Part shown: positions 33,600 to 45,736 of the stretch, one piece after another | Layout: every line of letters starts with the position of its first letter | Numbering within the stretch: position 1 is the first letter of the stretch | Made by a program: the position numbers and the translations under genes | DNA from: Daucus carota subsp. sativus | Taxonomy: Eukaryota > Streptophyta > Magnoliopsida > Apiales > Apiaceae | NCBI RefSeq assembly: GCF_001625215.2 | Contig: NC_030385.2 | Span: 11,153,135 to 11,217,134 of the forward strand | Length of the DNA: 64,000 bases | Direction of reading: 5' to 3' | The notes under the pieces: generated by a model | The model's database searches: none | What the model saw: the letters and a program-made list of their open reading frames with translations, nothing else | Told to the model about the DNA's origin: nothing

Positions 33600-34890
33600 T
33601 TTCATAGTCCTTGTACACCTAAAAATCCATCATTGAGTTTTGAAAAGATTGGACAGTTGAGATGAATTTATATATTTTACAATTTTTTAAAGAAAAAATA
33701 TTTCATATATACGGCAGGTGCAAATATCGGCAAATACTTGCAGCATAATACTTTCTTTAACACAATACTTGCAACAAAATAATTGCAAAACAACAAGTGT
33801 GTTAACAGTATTTTATAAGGCATCGATTGAAGCACTTTAACATTATCTTTTCTTGATCAATTAAGATGTTTAGAGGTATGATGCAGAACACCTTGGTAAA
33901 TTCTATCTTTTAAAGTGGGTTGTCGTACAATCGTGTACATCAAACTTAGGGATTCAGAGATCGCATAGCACCGCCTCTTCTTCAAGTTCTTTTATCATGT
34001 TTGGGTGTAAGTTGTTCAATAACTCAAACTCATATGTTTATGACTGGACACAAATGTACAACAAATAATTATGTCAATAATTGATAGTTCACATTAACAT
34101 GTGACAAATCACAAAAAGATGTATAACAAAAAATAACTAAAATTCTAGTTTTTGGTTGTAGTTGTAATTGTTGTTTCAACAATAGACATGTGTCTAAACA
34201 AATATAAAATTATATTTTATAATTTTTTTAATATACGTGTAAATAATGAACGTAAACAACTTATGGGATAAAGAGTATATCTATTGAAAGAATACAGTTT
34301 TGTTAATGTATTATTAAATATATTTACTTTGTGTGTATGAACACGATGAGATGCTATAACAACAAGAGTAAATTTTTTAGTAAACGAAAAGGAACCATTT
34401 ATTAATTTACTTTTATCTTTGGGCAGAAAACCCACGTCAGGATATGTCTTGTAGCTTCTCGTGATTGATTATGTCACCTTTTTCCATTTTGTGTTACTAT
34501 AATGTAAATAAATGAGCGATGCTTTTATTTCAAAAAAAATAAAAAATGAGTGACCCTAATACATGTGTTGTAATGTTAAATAAAATTATAAACTAGCCCG
34601 TGTCCTATAAAGTTGTGGCATAGAATCCTATAAAGCTGTCGCCAAACAGATTCTAAAATAATAATAATAAATCATATTATTTTTAAAATATAATTAGTTA
34701 ATATAACCAGTACTATTGAAGCACAATATCTTATATGTTCAAAAATAATAACTTAATCAGTATTTTCTATTAGTTTAGCCAACTAAATTGAATACGCTCT
34801 TATCCGATAAATGATAAGTATTAGAGATAAGTAACATTAAATGTTGAATTAGTTGATTTCTGTCTAATATAATTTTTAAGATGTGATATC
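33600..34890. other. Gene-free AT-rich DNA
   Basis: No coding sequence or complete element recognised. Confidence 0.5.
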
Positions 34891-35472
34891 TTCTGAATTT
34901 AAATTATTTTAACAAACCACATAGGAGAAGAATCCGATAAATTTTAGGAAAAAATAACGTTTAAGTGTTCAATTAATTGATACTAGTCTAATATAATTTT
35001 TGAAATGTGATATCTTCCCGATTAAAAGAATATTGTTTAGGAATATTTTGCATTTTTTTTTCTTACAAATGAGATGGACTTTCATTGATTGGAAATGTCA
35101 GGCAAACTGGTCTTTAACAAATGAAGAGGAGATGTGAATACAATGAACCCATTAACTAAACAAGAGATGTTAACTCATGAGCTATCATATTTGCTTGCCT
35201 TGTAATATGTGAAACATGAACCCCAATATGGACGGTAACATGTCTATGCAATGTTCAATTATGTGTCCAGCCTCAAGTAAGTTGTCACTTTTATCATATA
35301 TCACGCATAGTTAACAAAGAGTGTCTCTACTACCACCCTGCTTTCATGACGGCTCATAATCCATCACAGATCTTCTTGAACACCAATACTTTCCGCTTCA
35401 AATACTGTAAATGGACATGGCAACGAGAGAGTCTTTCCTTCGATGAACAAACCATTGTGATCCCTCATAAGT

Positions 35473-35809
35473 TAGGGCTGTCAAAAAAGTCCGAAAAATC
35501 CGATATCCGTCCGAAAAATCCGCATTCGTATTCGAGATAAAGCGGATATTATCCGTATCTGAGACAAAGCGGATATTATCCGCATCCGAATCCGACAATT
35601 CCGGATACGGATACGGATATAGGCATATTCGTATCCGATAATATCCGAATCTGAAATTAAATATATATGATATTAAATATTATATATTATTATTATTATA
35701 CAATAACTATATTCGGATTCGGATACGGATACAGATATAGATCTTCGGATTCGGATCCGGATCCGGATACAGGCAGATCCGTATCCGAATTATCCATTTG
35801 ACACCCCTA
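35473..35809. mobile_element. hAT-type MITE inside LINE copy 1
   Basis: Ends TAGGGCTGTCAAA and TTTGACACCCCTA are inverted. The interior is rich in 'ggatacggatac' repeats. LINE copy 2 shows the empty site as an uninterrupted 'ccctcatcaccattcc' near 37893. The flanks ccctcat and catcacc are consistent with an 8-bp duplication. Confidence 0.85.
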
Positions 35810-36294
35810 CCATCACCATTCCAATTATAAAAACCTCAGCCTCCTGGAAAAATGAACATCAAACATTCACTTTGAGTGTGCCTTCCGCGGGAGAAGACTA
35901 CTTTTATGACACTGTTTCCGTCTTTCCAGATGATCTCTTCTTATGACACTGTTTCCAACTTTCCAAGTAGCCATACCGGAGCTGAAATCATAGAGATCAT
36001 ATCATATTAGAGCCCCATATGTCTCAACACCTATTATCGAAATGGCAATCAAAGAACACACGCAGCAAGTGTTCCACACAAAAGACAGGTGATAGGAAGA
36101 GAAACATCTTTAGATCGAAGCCGGTTACAAACTGGAACATTATTTCGACAGAAATACCATATGAAAATCTTCATTTTGTTAGGGATGTTTAATCTCCAAA
36201 GTTTGTTCCAACCACCAGAAGGAACTGCTGCAGAATTGGTCCCATGTTGCTCGTGCCAAAGTCGATATCCTGTCTTAACACTATAATTTCCATC

Positions 36295-36819
36295 GGGTTA
36301 ATTATCTAATTGGTTACTCACTTCACACCAATATATCATCCGGGGCACTCTCGAATTTTCGGTCTCATTTGAAACACCGTTTTCAGAAATGGTATCAGTC
36401 TTGAAAATAAAAAGTTAAATTCGAACACAAATAGACAATTTAAGAACTGTTACTCATAGGGCTTTAATACAGTACGCTATAGAGATTATGTAGGTACAAT
36501 TAATTGAATTTCCGTGTCCAGAAAATGGGTAAAATTGATGGTGGAAGAGATGGGTCATGAAGAACCCTAATAATCCATATATAGCCATTTTTTTTTACTT
36601 AGAAATTCAATTAATCGTACCTACATAATCTCTATAGCCTACTGTGTTAAATCCCCATAAGTAACACTTCTCAAACCGTCGATTTGTTTTTGAATTTAAC
36701 TTTTAACTTTTAAGACTGATATAATTTCTAAAAACAGTGTTTCAAATGAGACCGAAATTTCAAGAGTGCCCCGGATGATATATTGGTGTGAAGTGAGTGC
36801 CGAGTAAGATAATTAACTC
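36295..36819. mobile_element. Mutator-type foldback MITE inside LINE copy 1
   Basis: Inverted arms of over 200 bp starting GGGTTAATTATCT and ending AGATAATTAACTC. A perfect 10-bp duplication AATTTCCATC flanks it (36285-36294 and 36820-36829). The arms include 'atatatcatccggggcactc' on both sides. Confidence 0.9.
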
Positions 36820-37339
36820 AATTTCCATCAACAAATCTGGGCCATGCTACTCTGTCATCAACTAAATGTTGTGCACTTAAATTGCCAGAATATCGTTTGC
36901 ATCCTCCTCACTGAAGAGCTCCTTAATCTGCCAATCATTCCAGGTTTTAGTACCAGGATAGAATAAAGACACAACCTTTTCATCTCTGCCTTCATAGAAC
37001 TGCAAATTACTCACTCAATATTCCCTTTTCTTTTTCAGCCACGGATCTTTAGAAGCTGCTATACTTTGCCCATCACCTTCAACCCACGTGAAACCTTTAA
37101 TAATAGCCTCTTTCGCAGACCAAATGTCATTCCAAAGAAAGCTCGAGCCCTGACCCTTTTTAGCTTTCAAAATATGTGTATCTGGAAAACACCTCGCTTT
37201 TAGGACTCTTGAGACTAACAAATTTGGATTCTGAATACATTTTCAGACATGCTTACCAAGCAGAACAACATTGAAACCGCCTCCATCCTTCTTTGTCATA
37301 CTCATTGCTTCTAACGAGTGCCATTTCACACCTTTCCGA

Positions 37340-38905
37340 ATTTAAATTATTTTAACAAACCACATAGGAGAAGAATCCGATAAATATTAGGAATAAATAA
37401 CGTTAAGTGTTCAAATAATTGATTCTAGTCTAATTTAATTTTTGAAATGTGATATCTTCCCGATTAAAAGAATATCGTTTAGGAATATTTTGCATTTTTT
37501 TTCTTAAAAACGAGAAGGGCTTTCATTAATCGGAAATGTCAGGCAAACTGGTCTTTAACAAATGAAGAGGAGATGTGAATACAATGAACCCATTAACTAA
37601 ACAAGAGATGTTAACTCATGAGCTATCATATTTGCTTGCCTTGTAATATGTGAAACATGAACCCCAATATGGACGGTAACATGTCTCTGCAATGTTCAAT
37701 TATGTGTAAGTTGTCACTTTTATCATATATCACGCATAGTTAACAGAGAGTGTCTCTACCACCACCCTGCTTTCATGACGGCTCATAATCCATGACAGAT
37801 CTTCTCGAACACCAATACTTTCCGCTTCAAATATTGTAGATGGACATGGCAATGAGAGAGTCTTTCATTCAATGAACAAACCATTGTGATCCCTCATCAC
37901 CATTCCAATCATAAAAACCTCAGCCTCCTGGAAAAATGAACATGAAACATTCACTTTGAGTGTGCCTTCCGCGGGAGAAGACTACTTCTTATGACACTGT
38001 TTCCGTCTTTCCAGATGATCTCTTCTTATGACACTGTTTCCAACTTTCCAAGTAGCCATTCCGGAGCTGAAATCATAGAGCTCATATCATATCAGAGTCC
38101 CAAATGTCTCAACACCTATTAGGAAATGTCAATCAAAGAACACATGCAGCAAGTGTTCCACACAAAAGACAGGTGATAGGAAGAGAAACACCTTTATATG
38201 GAAGCCGGTTACAAACTGGAACATTATTTTGACAGAAACGCCATATGAAAAATCCACATTTTGTTAGGGATGTTTAATCTCCAAATTTTGTTCCAACCAC
38301 CAGAAGGAACTGCTGCAGAACTGGTCCTATGTTGCTCGTGCCAAACTTGGTATCCTGTCTTGACACTATATTTTGTGACTAACAAATTTGGATTCTTGAA
38401 TAAATTTCCGACATGCTTACCAAGCAGAATAACACTGAAACCGTGTAGGTTTCGAAAATCTAAGTCTCCATCCTTCTTTGCCATACTCATTGCTTCCAAC
38501 GAGTGCCATTTCACACCTTTCCTCTGCTCAGAGCCTGAATAGCCATTAAATGACACATAGATTTTGGCACCAAAAAACATGACATAGCAGATGATGGTAT
38601 GGATTGTCCTACGTTTTTTTATCAGAATCAACTTGCCAGCTCTAGAAACTAGTTTGGACCTCCAGCTTTCAACACACTCTTTCTTTAATGAAGCCAAACA
38701 CCCCGTTCCTTTGATCTCCCCACCAACGATGGGAGTCCCGGGTAATTACTATCAGTAATATCGCTATGCATCGTACACAATTCAGCTTGTTTATTCGTCT
38801 TCATTTTAGCTCTAAAAGACCCCTGATTTTTGAAAATTATTTGGCTTAATCTACACCCGGGAATGTGCCCATTTGCTGAAGCATTGTCAAGGGAATTCAA
38901 CAAGC
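37340..38905 (-). mobile_element. LINE remnant, duplicated segment copy 2
   Basis: Minus-strand pieces include PGLPSLVGRSK (near 38720), SLKKECVESWRSKLVSRAGK (about 38690-38635), DLDFRNLHGFSVILLGKHVG (about 38470-38410) and YSVKTGYQVWHEQHRTSS (38370-38315), i.e. the C-terminal reverse-transcriptase region and zf-RVT of LINE ORF2. Frames are interrupted. Compared with copy 1 it lacks about 500 bp between 'tttgtgac' and 'taacaaatttggattc' near 38376, including the segment 36830-37215. Confidence 0.75.
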
Positions 38906-39277
38906 CTTCTAGTTCTACACACAGTAAAACATTTACTTGAGATATTTTGGACTCTAACCATCCAAAACTTCATCAAATTAAGTATAATATTTTTATTTGA
39001 AAAATTATTTTTTACAGATACTATTAATTTTAATTATGCAGTCAAAAATTTGAAAATATGTAAAAAAATTCAAATGATCTGTACGAAAAACAGAAAATAT
39101 TATAAAATTATATCCGTAAATTGGAATGTAGTCTTCTTCAAAAATAAAATTTTCAATTTTATAATTAGAGAAAACAATTTACAATTTTCATTTTTCAGTT
39201 GCAAACCAAATGGGAGGGAGTAAGAAACACTGGAAAATTCTATCCATGAGGTTTCAGCAATAGATATCACTGTGCCC

Positions 39278-42200
39278 ATGTCCATGTCTTCTTCTTCTCC
39301 CCCACTTTGGTTATTTTCATGCCCTTCATTTTCTTCCACTTGTAATCTCTCATCTCTCTGCATTCTTTATCATAATCCTCAGACCATTTCCTTAAGAAGT
39401 TTTAACATTTCAAGGTTTAGACTTTTTTGTTCCCATCAAACACTTGAATTGGATACCCAAAATGTTAAGAAAAAGAGAAAACCCAGACCCAGTTTCTTGG
39501 AACAAATTGAAGATAAATGGTCTGTGAAAACCCCTTGTTTGACCCAAAAATTCCCATGGGAAGAAGATGGTCATAAGAAAGGAAGTACTCAACAATTGCC
39601 TGAATTTGCTGCAACTGAGTCAAGAATTGATGATAACTCGGTGGTGAGTGAGTCAGTCAGTGTTGGATTTGTGAAAAATAGAGTGAAGTTAGCTCAGTGG
39701 AATCAAAGAAGCAAAACCCACAAAACCCATATGGATTTTGAAGCTGAAGAAAGTAGTGGTGTTAGAGGCAAAAGGGATGGTGAATTTGCTGGGACTGAGT
39801 CAAGAGTTGATGATAACTCGGTGGTGAGTGATTCAAGTAGTGTTAGTTATGTGAATAGACAGGCAAGGTTATCTCCTTGGGATCAAAGAATCAAACCCAA
39901 GAAGGCCCAAATTGATTTAAATGGTACAAGTGTAGAAAGTAGTAGTGTTAGAGGCCAAACGATTGATGAATTTGCTGGGATTAAGTCGAGAATCGATAAT
40001 AATATGTTGGTGAGTGACTCAGTGGATGTGGGTAATCAGGTAAAGTTTGCTCCTTGGGATCAAAGAAGCAATTCCAACGAGGGCCAAATCGATTATGAAG
40101 CTGGAAATCTAGAAACTAGTACTGTTAGGGAAAAGACGGTTGACGAGTTTCCACAGGGTTATCTTCTACAATCGAAGAATTTAGGTATTGTTCTCGAGAA
40201 AGATGATACCGTTGAAGAAACTGATAATGTGGATGATGCAATTTCAAGTGAGTTACTATTGGAGAAAAATGACAGGAAATTTGATAAGCTTGATGAAAAG
40301 TTATCTTACGAAGGGATATTATCTGGTATTATCCAGCAAGAAGTTGGAAGGGCTGGGGATTCTATAGATGGATGTGATATAATGGGGCCATTGGATGATA
40401 AATTAGGAGAAGAAGATAAACTGAAGAAGATGATGCCTTGGGAGCCTATGGAATCTACGAAGGAGGAGTCTATGAAGAGCAATACAATGTTGGCTGAAAA
40501 ACTAATTCCGGAACCTGAACTGAAGAGGCTAAGAAATGTGTCATTAAGGATGGTAGAGAGGATCAAAGTTGGAGCAGCTGGCATCACGCAGGCCCTAGTT
40601 GACTCTATACATGAGAAGTGGAAAGTTGACGAGGTTGTTAAATTGAAATTTGAAGGACCTACTGCTGTAAACATGAAGAGGAGCCATGATATCTTGGAGG
40701 TTGGTTTTATAATGCTCCTGAACTTGACACGCCTAAATTTTATGGCCACCCATTATTAAATTTCAGCAACATGTTGTTGATATATATATCACTTGTATTG
40801 GTAATTTTATGAATGAACTAAATTGCACTATCTGATGATTCTGCTATATGATTAGTATGTTGTGTGATCAGTAAAATGTAGCTAGTAGGCAAGAGTTTTT
40901 AACAATGTCTTTTCCAGTGTTATGATTACACTTGTTTGTGATTTCAAAGATATCTCACTTTAAGAGAGTTTTTAAATTCTAAACTTGCTGGCTTTGAGAA
41001 TGTTCAATATTTTAACATGTTGGTTTCTTAATCTCAGCGAAGAACTGGAGGTTTGGTGATATGGAGGTCAGGTAGTTCAATAGTTTTGTTTAGAGGAATG
41101 GCCTACAAGCTTCAGTGTGTCAAATTATTCACCAATAATCAGCCTAATGTTAAAGTATCACAGCCTCCAAAGTATTTCGAAGATGATTCTCCAAATGTTA
41201 CTCCCAGCAGCTCAGGTAGTTCTTCAGAGGCATCAACACCCAATTCAGCAAGTTACACAAAGGGTCTTTCTGAAGGTGGTAACATGGATCTAAGTGAGTT
41301 GAACTTTCTGTTAGACGAGATTGGTCCAAGGTATGTAGATTGGGCAGGCCGTGATCCGCTGCCTGTTGATGCTGACTTACTTCCAAATGTAGTTTCTGGT
41401 TATAAGCGTCCATTCAGACTTCTTCCATACGGGATACGACATTCTTTGAAAGACAGGGAGATGACTTATATCCGCAGGGCTGCCAGGAATATGCCTCCAC
41501 ATTTTGCCCTGGGTATGTGGAAAATGAATGTTAATTATTCACACCTAAAAATATGTAATCACCTCTGTTGTCATTCTTACATTCTATAGGACGAAATAGA
41601 GAGCTGCAAGGCCTGGCTAAGGCTATGGTGAAGCTGTGGGAAAAAAGCGCCATTGCTAAGATAGCTATCAAGCGCGGTGTGCATAATACTCGCAATGAAA
41701 GGATGGCTGAAGAACTCAAGGTAAACATACCATTTTGTTGTGCATAACTGCATATGCCTGTGGTTCTTTGTTCTGTTTATCATGCATGCACATCTGGTGT
41801 TTGCTTCAGAGTTGTGAATGTTTTGTATCATTCTAGATTTAGTTCCTAATTTCTATGGTTAGAAACACTTTATTCACAAGCTATATTGCAACATACAAAA
41901 CTGTGTCAAAGATAAGGTGGACTGCTATTATATATTATGGTATACTTCAGAAACATTGACTTTTGTAACTTATCAATTTGGTAAAGATCTATTTGGAAAG
42001 ATATTGTTCTATGCCTCAATGAAACTACTAATTATGTATATGTATATGTTTTACACCGTCTATTAATAAGTGAAACGCTGCTTTAGTGCATCAGAAATAT
42101 CAAATAAAAAGTTTTATATCTAAACAACAATAATTTAAATAAGTATATTAAAAAGATGATAATGTAATCAAATAAAAAGACATTATATTTCGAAAAAATA

Positions 42201-45113
42201 ATATATTTAAACGAATTTTCTATGGTGTGCCCAAGGGCACACAATAGTCACCAACTCTCATGAAAATTCTAACTTTTGATTGGTGGATAGATAATAAATG
42301 TAAATGGCCCCCCTGCATTCACATCAATTCCACCAATCTAAACAAGCCATTTTCATGAAATTTGGTGCTTATTGTGTGCCCTTGGGCACACATTAGAAAG
42401 ACCGATATTTAAAATATTTATTTAAACCCGTGCTATGTGATTCTCGGACTCTCTAGAAAACCCATCCGTACCCGTGTCTAGAGGACACAACACTAACACC
42501 GGGATCCGGATCTGGACGTCATCCAAAAATCAGCCTCTCCATCTTAGACAACCTATCTTTAATTTTAGTGACCTATCTCTAAGAGGAAGATAGGAATAAG
42601 AACATATATGAAGAAACATAGGTGAAATGGATGTAAAAGGAGAAAAGAAGCAACTCTTGCAATTGTTTGTTATGCAGTATAATAGAATGATAGTTATTTA
42701 TTTATAAGAATAATTTAAAATAATAATGCAGTGTCCAAATCCAAGTGTCGTATCCTTATAATCCCCAAGTCTTTAATTTTGTAGTTCAAAAGATCTGACA
42801 ACCTGATATGTGTTTGTTTCGGATCCTTCTAAAAGAGTCTGAGCATCATAGTCCGTGCTTGGCACGGGTCATAAGCTAATGTTCAAGTACAACAAAAATA
42901 CTTGCTTTCTTATAAATATAAACCCGTGTTACATACATTTAGGATCTTGATGCTTGCATCCGCAATACTGAGATGTGATCCAGATTACCCTAATGTTTTA
43001 ATATATTGTATCCGGTTTTACATTCTTTCAGCTCATACAAATTTATATCATTTGTGCAGATATTAACTGGGGGAACACTGATATCTAGAAACAAGGACTA
43101 TATTGTCTTTTACAGGGGTAATGACTTCTTACCCCCTGATGTAACACAGACGCTGGTAAAAGCGCAAAACCTAGCTGCTATCAACCAGGAAGAGGAAGAT
43201 CGGGCCCGTCAAAAAGCGTTTGATCTTATGGAATCAAATACCAAAGCTTCTAAGGAACACCCGCTGGTTGCAGGAACGCTTGCCGAGACCATGGCAGCAA
43301 CCTCACGCTGGGGAAACCAGCCAACCGCTGAAGAAAAAGAGAAGATGATGAAAGACTTAGCTTTGGCTAGACATGCTTCTCTAGTTAGGTTTCTTGAGAA
43401 GAAGCTTTCCCTTGTAAGTATCAAATACACTAGTACGAGTGTTCCTTTCGTTACCTGTAAATTACATCGAAACATCACTCCATATATGACGTTTAATGTG
43501 CTATAATAATTCAGGCAAACAGGAAAGTGAAAAGGGCTGAGAAGGCTTTACGAAAGGTGCTGGATTATCTGGAACCAGCTTCACTCCCTGATGATCTGGA
43601 AACTTTAAGTGACGAGGAAAGATTTCTATTTCGTAAGATTGGCCTGAGTATGAAGCCTTTTTTGCATTTAGGTAATCACTCCCACTTTCGTAGTATCCTT
43701 CTGATATATAATAAGAGCTGAGATTAATATTATATGGTTTTTTTAGGGTTAAGAGGAATTTTTGACGGCACCATTGAAAATATGCACTTGCACTGGAAGT
43801 ATCGCGAGCTGGTAAAGATAATAGTTGATGGTAAAAGATTTGCTCAAGTCAAGCATATTGCTATTGCTCTCGAGGCAGAAAGTGGTGGAGTATTAGTATC
43901 TGTGGACAGAACTACTAAAGGCTATGCAATTATAGTTTATCGTGGAAAAAATTATAGGCGACCCAGTGCCGTGAGACCCAAGAATCTTCTTACCAGAAGG
44001 CAGGCTTTAGCTCGATCAATTGAACTTCAGAGACGTGAGGTAATAGAAATCTGAATCCTATGTCAAAGAAGAGGTTCTTCCTCTCAAAATATAAAAATTT
44101 TGCAATCGGACTGAATATTAAGAGGGAACATTTTTACCTGCATTCTTTATATCTCAATTAATTATGTTCTGGGGTGTTGGTCTATTTCTGATCTATGTCC
44201 AAACATTTTCAGGCACTAAAGCATCATATTACAGAGTTACAAGCAAAGATTAAGAAACTCAAGCTTGAGCTGGTTTGTTTTCTCCTCACAATTAACATGC
44301 TAAGACAGACAAATATAAAGAAGCTCTTAACTTATTATAACATACTTTTTATGGACTTCTGTTATAAAATTTGCAGGAGGATATGACAGTCGTAAACAGG
44401 ATTAGTGAGGATACCTTTTACTCAAGGGTAGATAATGCTTCTGACAGTGATGAAGATGATGACGACAGCATGCAGGAGGTAAATATAACTGATATTTTGC
44501 TTGCTTAAACATATTTTTCCTCAATGAAAGAACATTATGTTGTGTCTGGTTAGGGTGATTGGAATGAGTGAAAATGAAAGGAAATAATTGAGGGTAGAAG
44601 GGAGGACTTGAAAAAAATGAGTGGATGCAAATTTTGTGTGATAAGACTTGGGTAGAAAATAGGTATGATAAGGAATGGAGCTTTGCTCCATAAAGTGGAA
44701 GGCTTGAGCTCTCGTTAAGGTTGATAGGAATGGAATGGTGGAGGGAATGAATTTATTAAACATTTAACTAAATTATAGTTCAAATTCATTCATTGCCTCC
44801 ATTTTCATTCTACCCCAACCAAACACAACATTAGTTTCTGTTTTAATCCTTAAAATATCAAAGAATGTGGACTCTATAATTGGACTCTCAAGCTCTAATT
44901 TTTCCTGCAGTAGCTAAGCATCATTCTAGAGCAGTGATGATCAGTTCTGCTGATTTTTAGACTATTTAGCCCAAAAAGGTCTGCTAGATCAACCTTGATC
45001 GACATGATATTGGTTTTGTTTCTATGGTGCAGGACGACGATGAAGAAGCGTACCTTGAAGTGTATGACAGCGGAGATGAGGATGGTAAATCTGAAATGGC
45101 ATTTGGACATTGA
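39278..45113 (+). CDS. CFM3: CRM-domain chloroplast group II intron splicing factor, CFM3 type
   Basis: Nine exons: 39278-40699, 41038-41512, 41590-41720, 43060-43413, 43515-43671, 43747-44039, 44213-44272, 44377-44478, 45033-45113. All junctions are GT..AG and in phase, giving 1024 residues. The N-terminus is Ser-rich without acidic residues, as in a chloroplast transit peptide. Three CRM RNA-binding domains lie at about 410-505, 613-700 and 816-930 ([60 protein letters not shown]). Such proteins act with CRS2-CAF complexes in plastid intron splicing. A coiled coil (about 945-975) and an acidic Asp/Glu-rich C-terminus follow. The first in-frame ATG is at 39278. Residues about 107-290 contain three 60-residue repeats. 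Introns 3 and 8 carry MITEs. Confidence 0.93.
39598..40150 (+). repeat. Three ~185-nt coding repeats in CFM3 exon 1
   Basis: Units starting at about 39598, 39780 and 39966 code [36 protein letters not shown] and [18 protein letters not shown], each followed by a (L/A/F)xxWxQR motif. The linker precedes the first CRM domain. Confidence 0.85.
42212..42404. mobile_element. Mutator-type MITE with palindromic termini (copy 3), in CFM3 intron 3
   Basis: 193 bp, flanked by the perfect 9-bp repeat ATATTTAAA (42203-42211 and 42405-42413). Each terminus contains the perfect palindrome GTGTGCCCAAGGGCACAC or its TT variant. Ends CGAATTTTCTA and TAGAAAGACCG are inverted. Confidence 0.88.
44538..44830. 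mobile_element. PIF/Harbinger-type MITE in CFM3 intron 8
   Basis: Ends TGTTGTGTCTGGTTAGGGT and ACCCCAACCAAACACAACA-like inverted repeats, flanked by TTA on both sides (44535-44537 and 44831-44833). 293 bp. Confidence 0.8.
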
Positions 45114-45579
45114 TGAGAGCAAGAAAAAGATGCATTCTCCTAGATATTCATGATGTACTAGAATCCTTGTGCCCATATTATGGTTAGTCATCTGAATATA
45201 TTTACCAGGCCTCGGCATGCATATTGTGATAATTCCTTTCTTATGTTAGTGTACGGCCAAATTTAGATCTACCTGAAATAATGTTAGTCTCGAGCTTGTA
45301 AAGAAAAATAGCAGCAGTATATCTTCTTTGATTTGAGTTGCGTGTATATTGTGTAATTTACTTATTTGTTCTTTTTGTGGCAATGCATCAGTAATATTTG
45401 CAGCCAGGATGCCTTGTTCTCTGTTCAGTCTCAGATTATTAGGAATGAAATTAAGAAAATGTTAGTTGGATATAAGTTTTGTGTCTATCCTTGATAATTG
45501 CACTATATTAAATTGTCAGTATGTATAGTAGTTAGACATTGAAAATTGTATTCCGGGAGAATTTTAAGAAAAAACATTC

Positions 45580-45665
45580 AAAATATTGTTTTGAAAAGAG
45601 AGGGATGAGTATTTTGGGACAATTTTTTTCTCCAAAAGGGACATGTAAAATGGGACGGAGTAATA
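45580..45665. repeat. Stowaway end fragment
   Basis: A single end 'aaaatgggacggagta' with no matching partner, between the CFM3 3' end and the invertase pseudogene. Confidence 0.4.
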
Positions 45666-45736
45666 AATTTTGAAATTTAGTGGTTGACATGATTTTGATA
45701 TGATAAATCACTAATTAACCCAAGAAGCCGATTTCC

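Larger units (their letters stand above)
34897..37339 (-). mobile_element. LINE remnant, duplicated segment copy 1
   Basis: The LINE runs on the minus strand with its poly(A)-like end at about 35048-35060. The piece read from 37221 to 37015 (LVSRVLKARCFPDTHILKAKKGQGSSFLWNDIWS) is the LINE ORF2 region between reverse transcriptase and the zf-RVT domain. The left flank 34897-35047 is repeated at 37340-37495, so flank and LINE were duplicated together. Copy 1 is interrupted by two MITEs (35473-35809 and 36295-36819). Confidence 0.75.
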
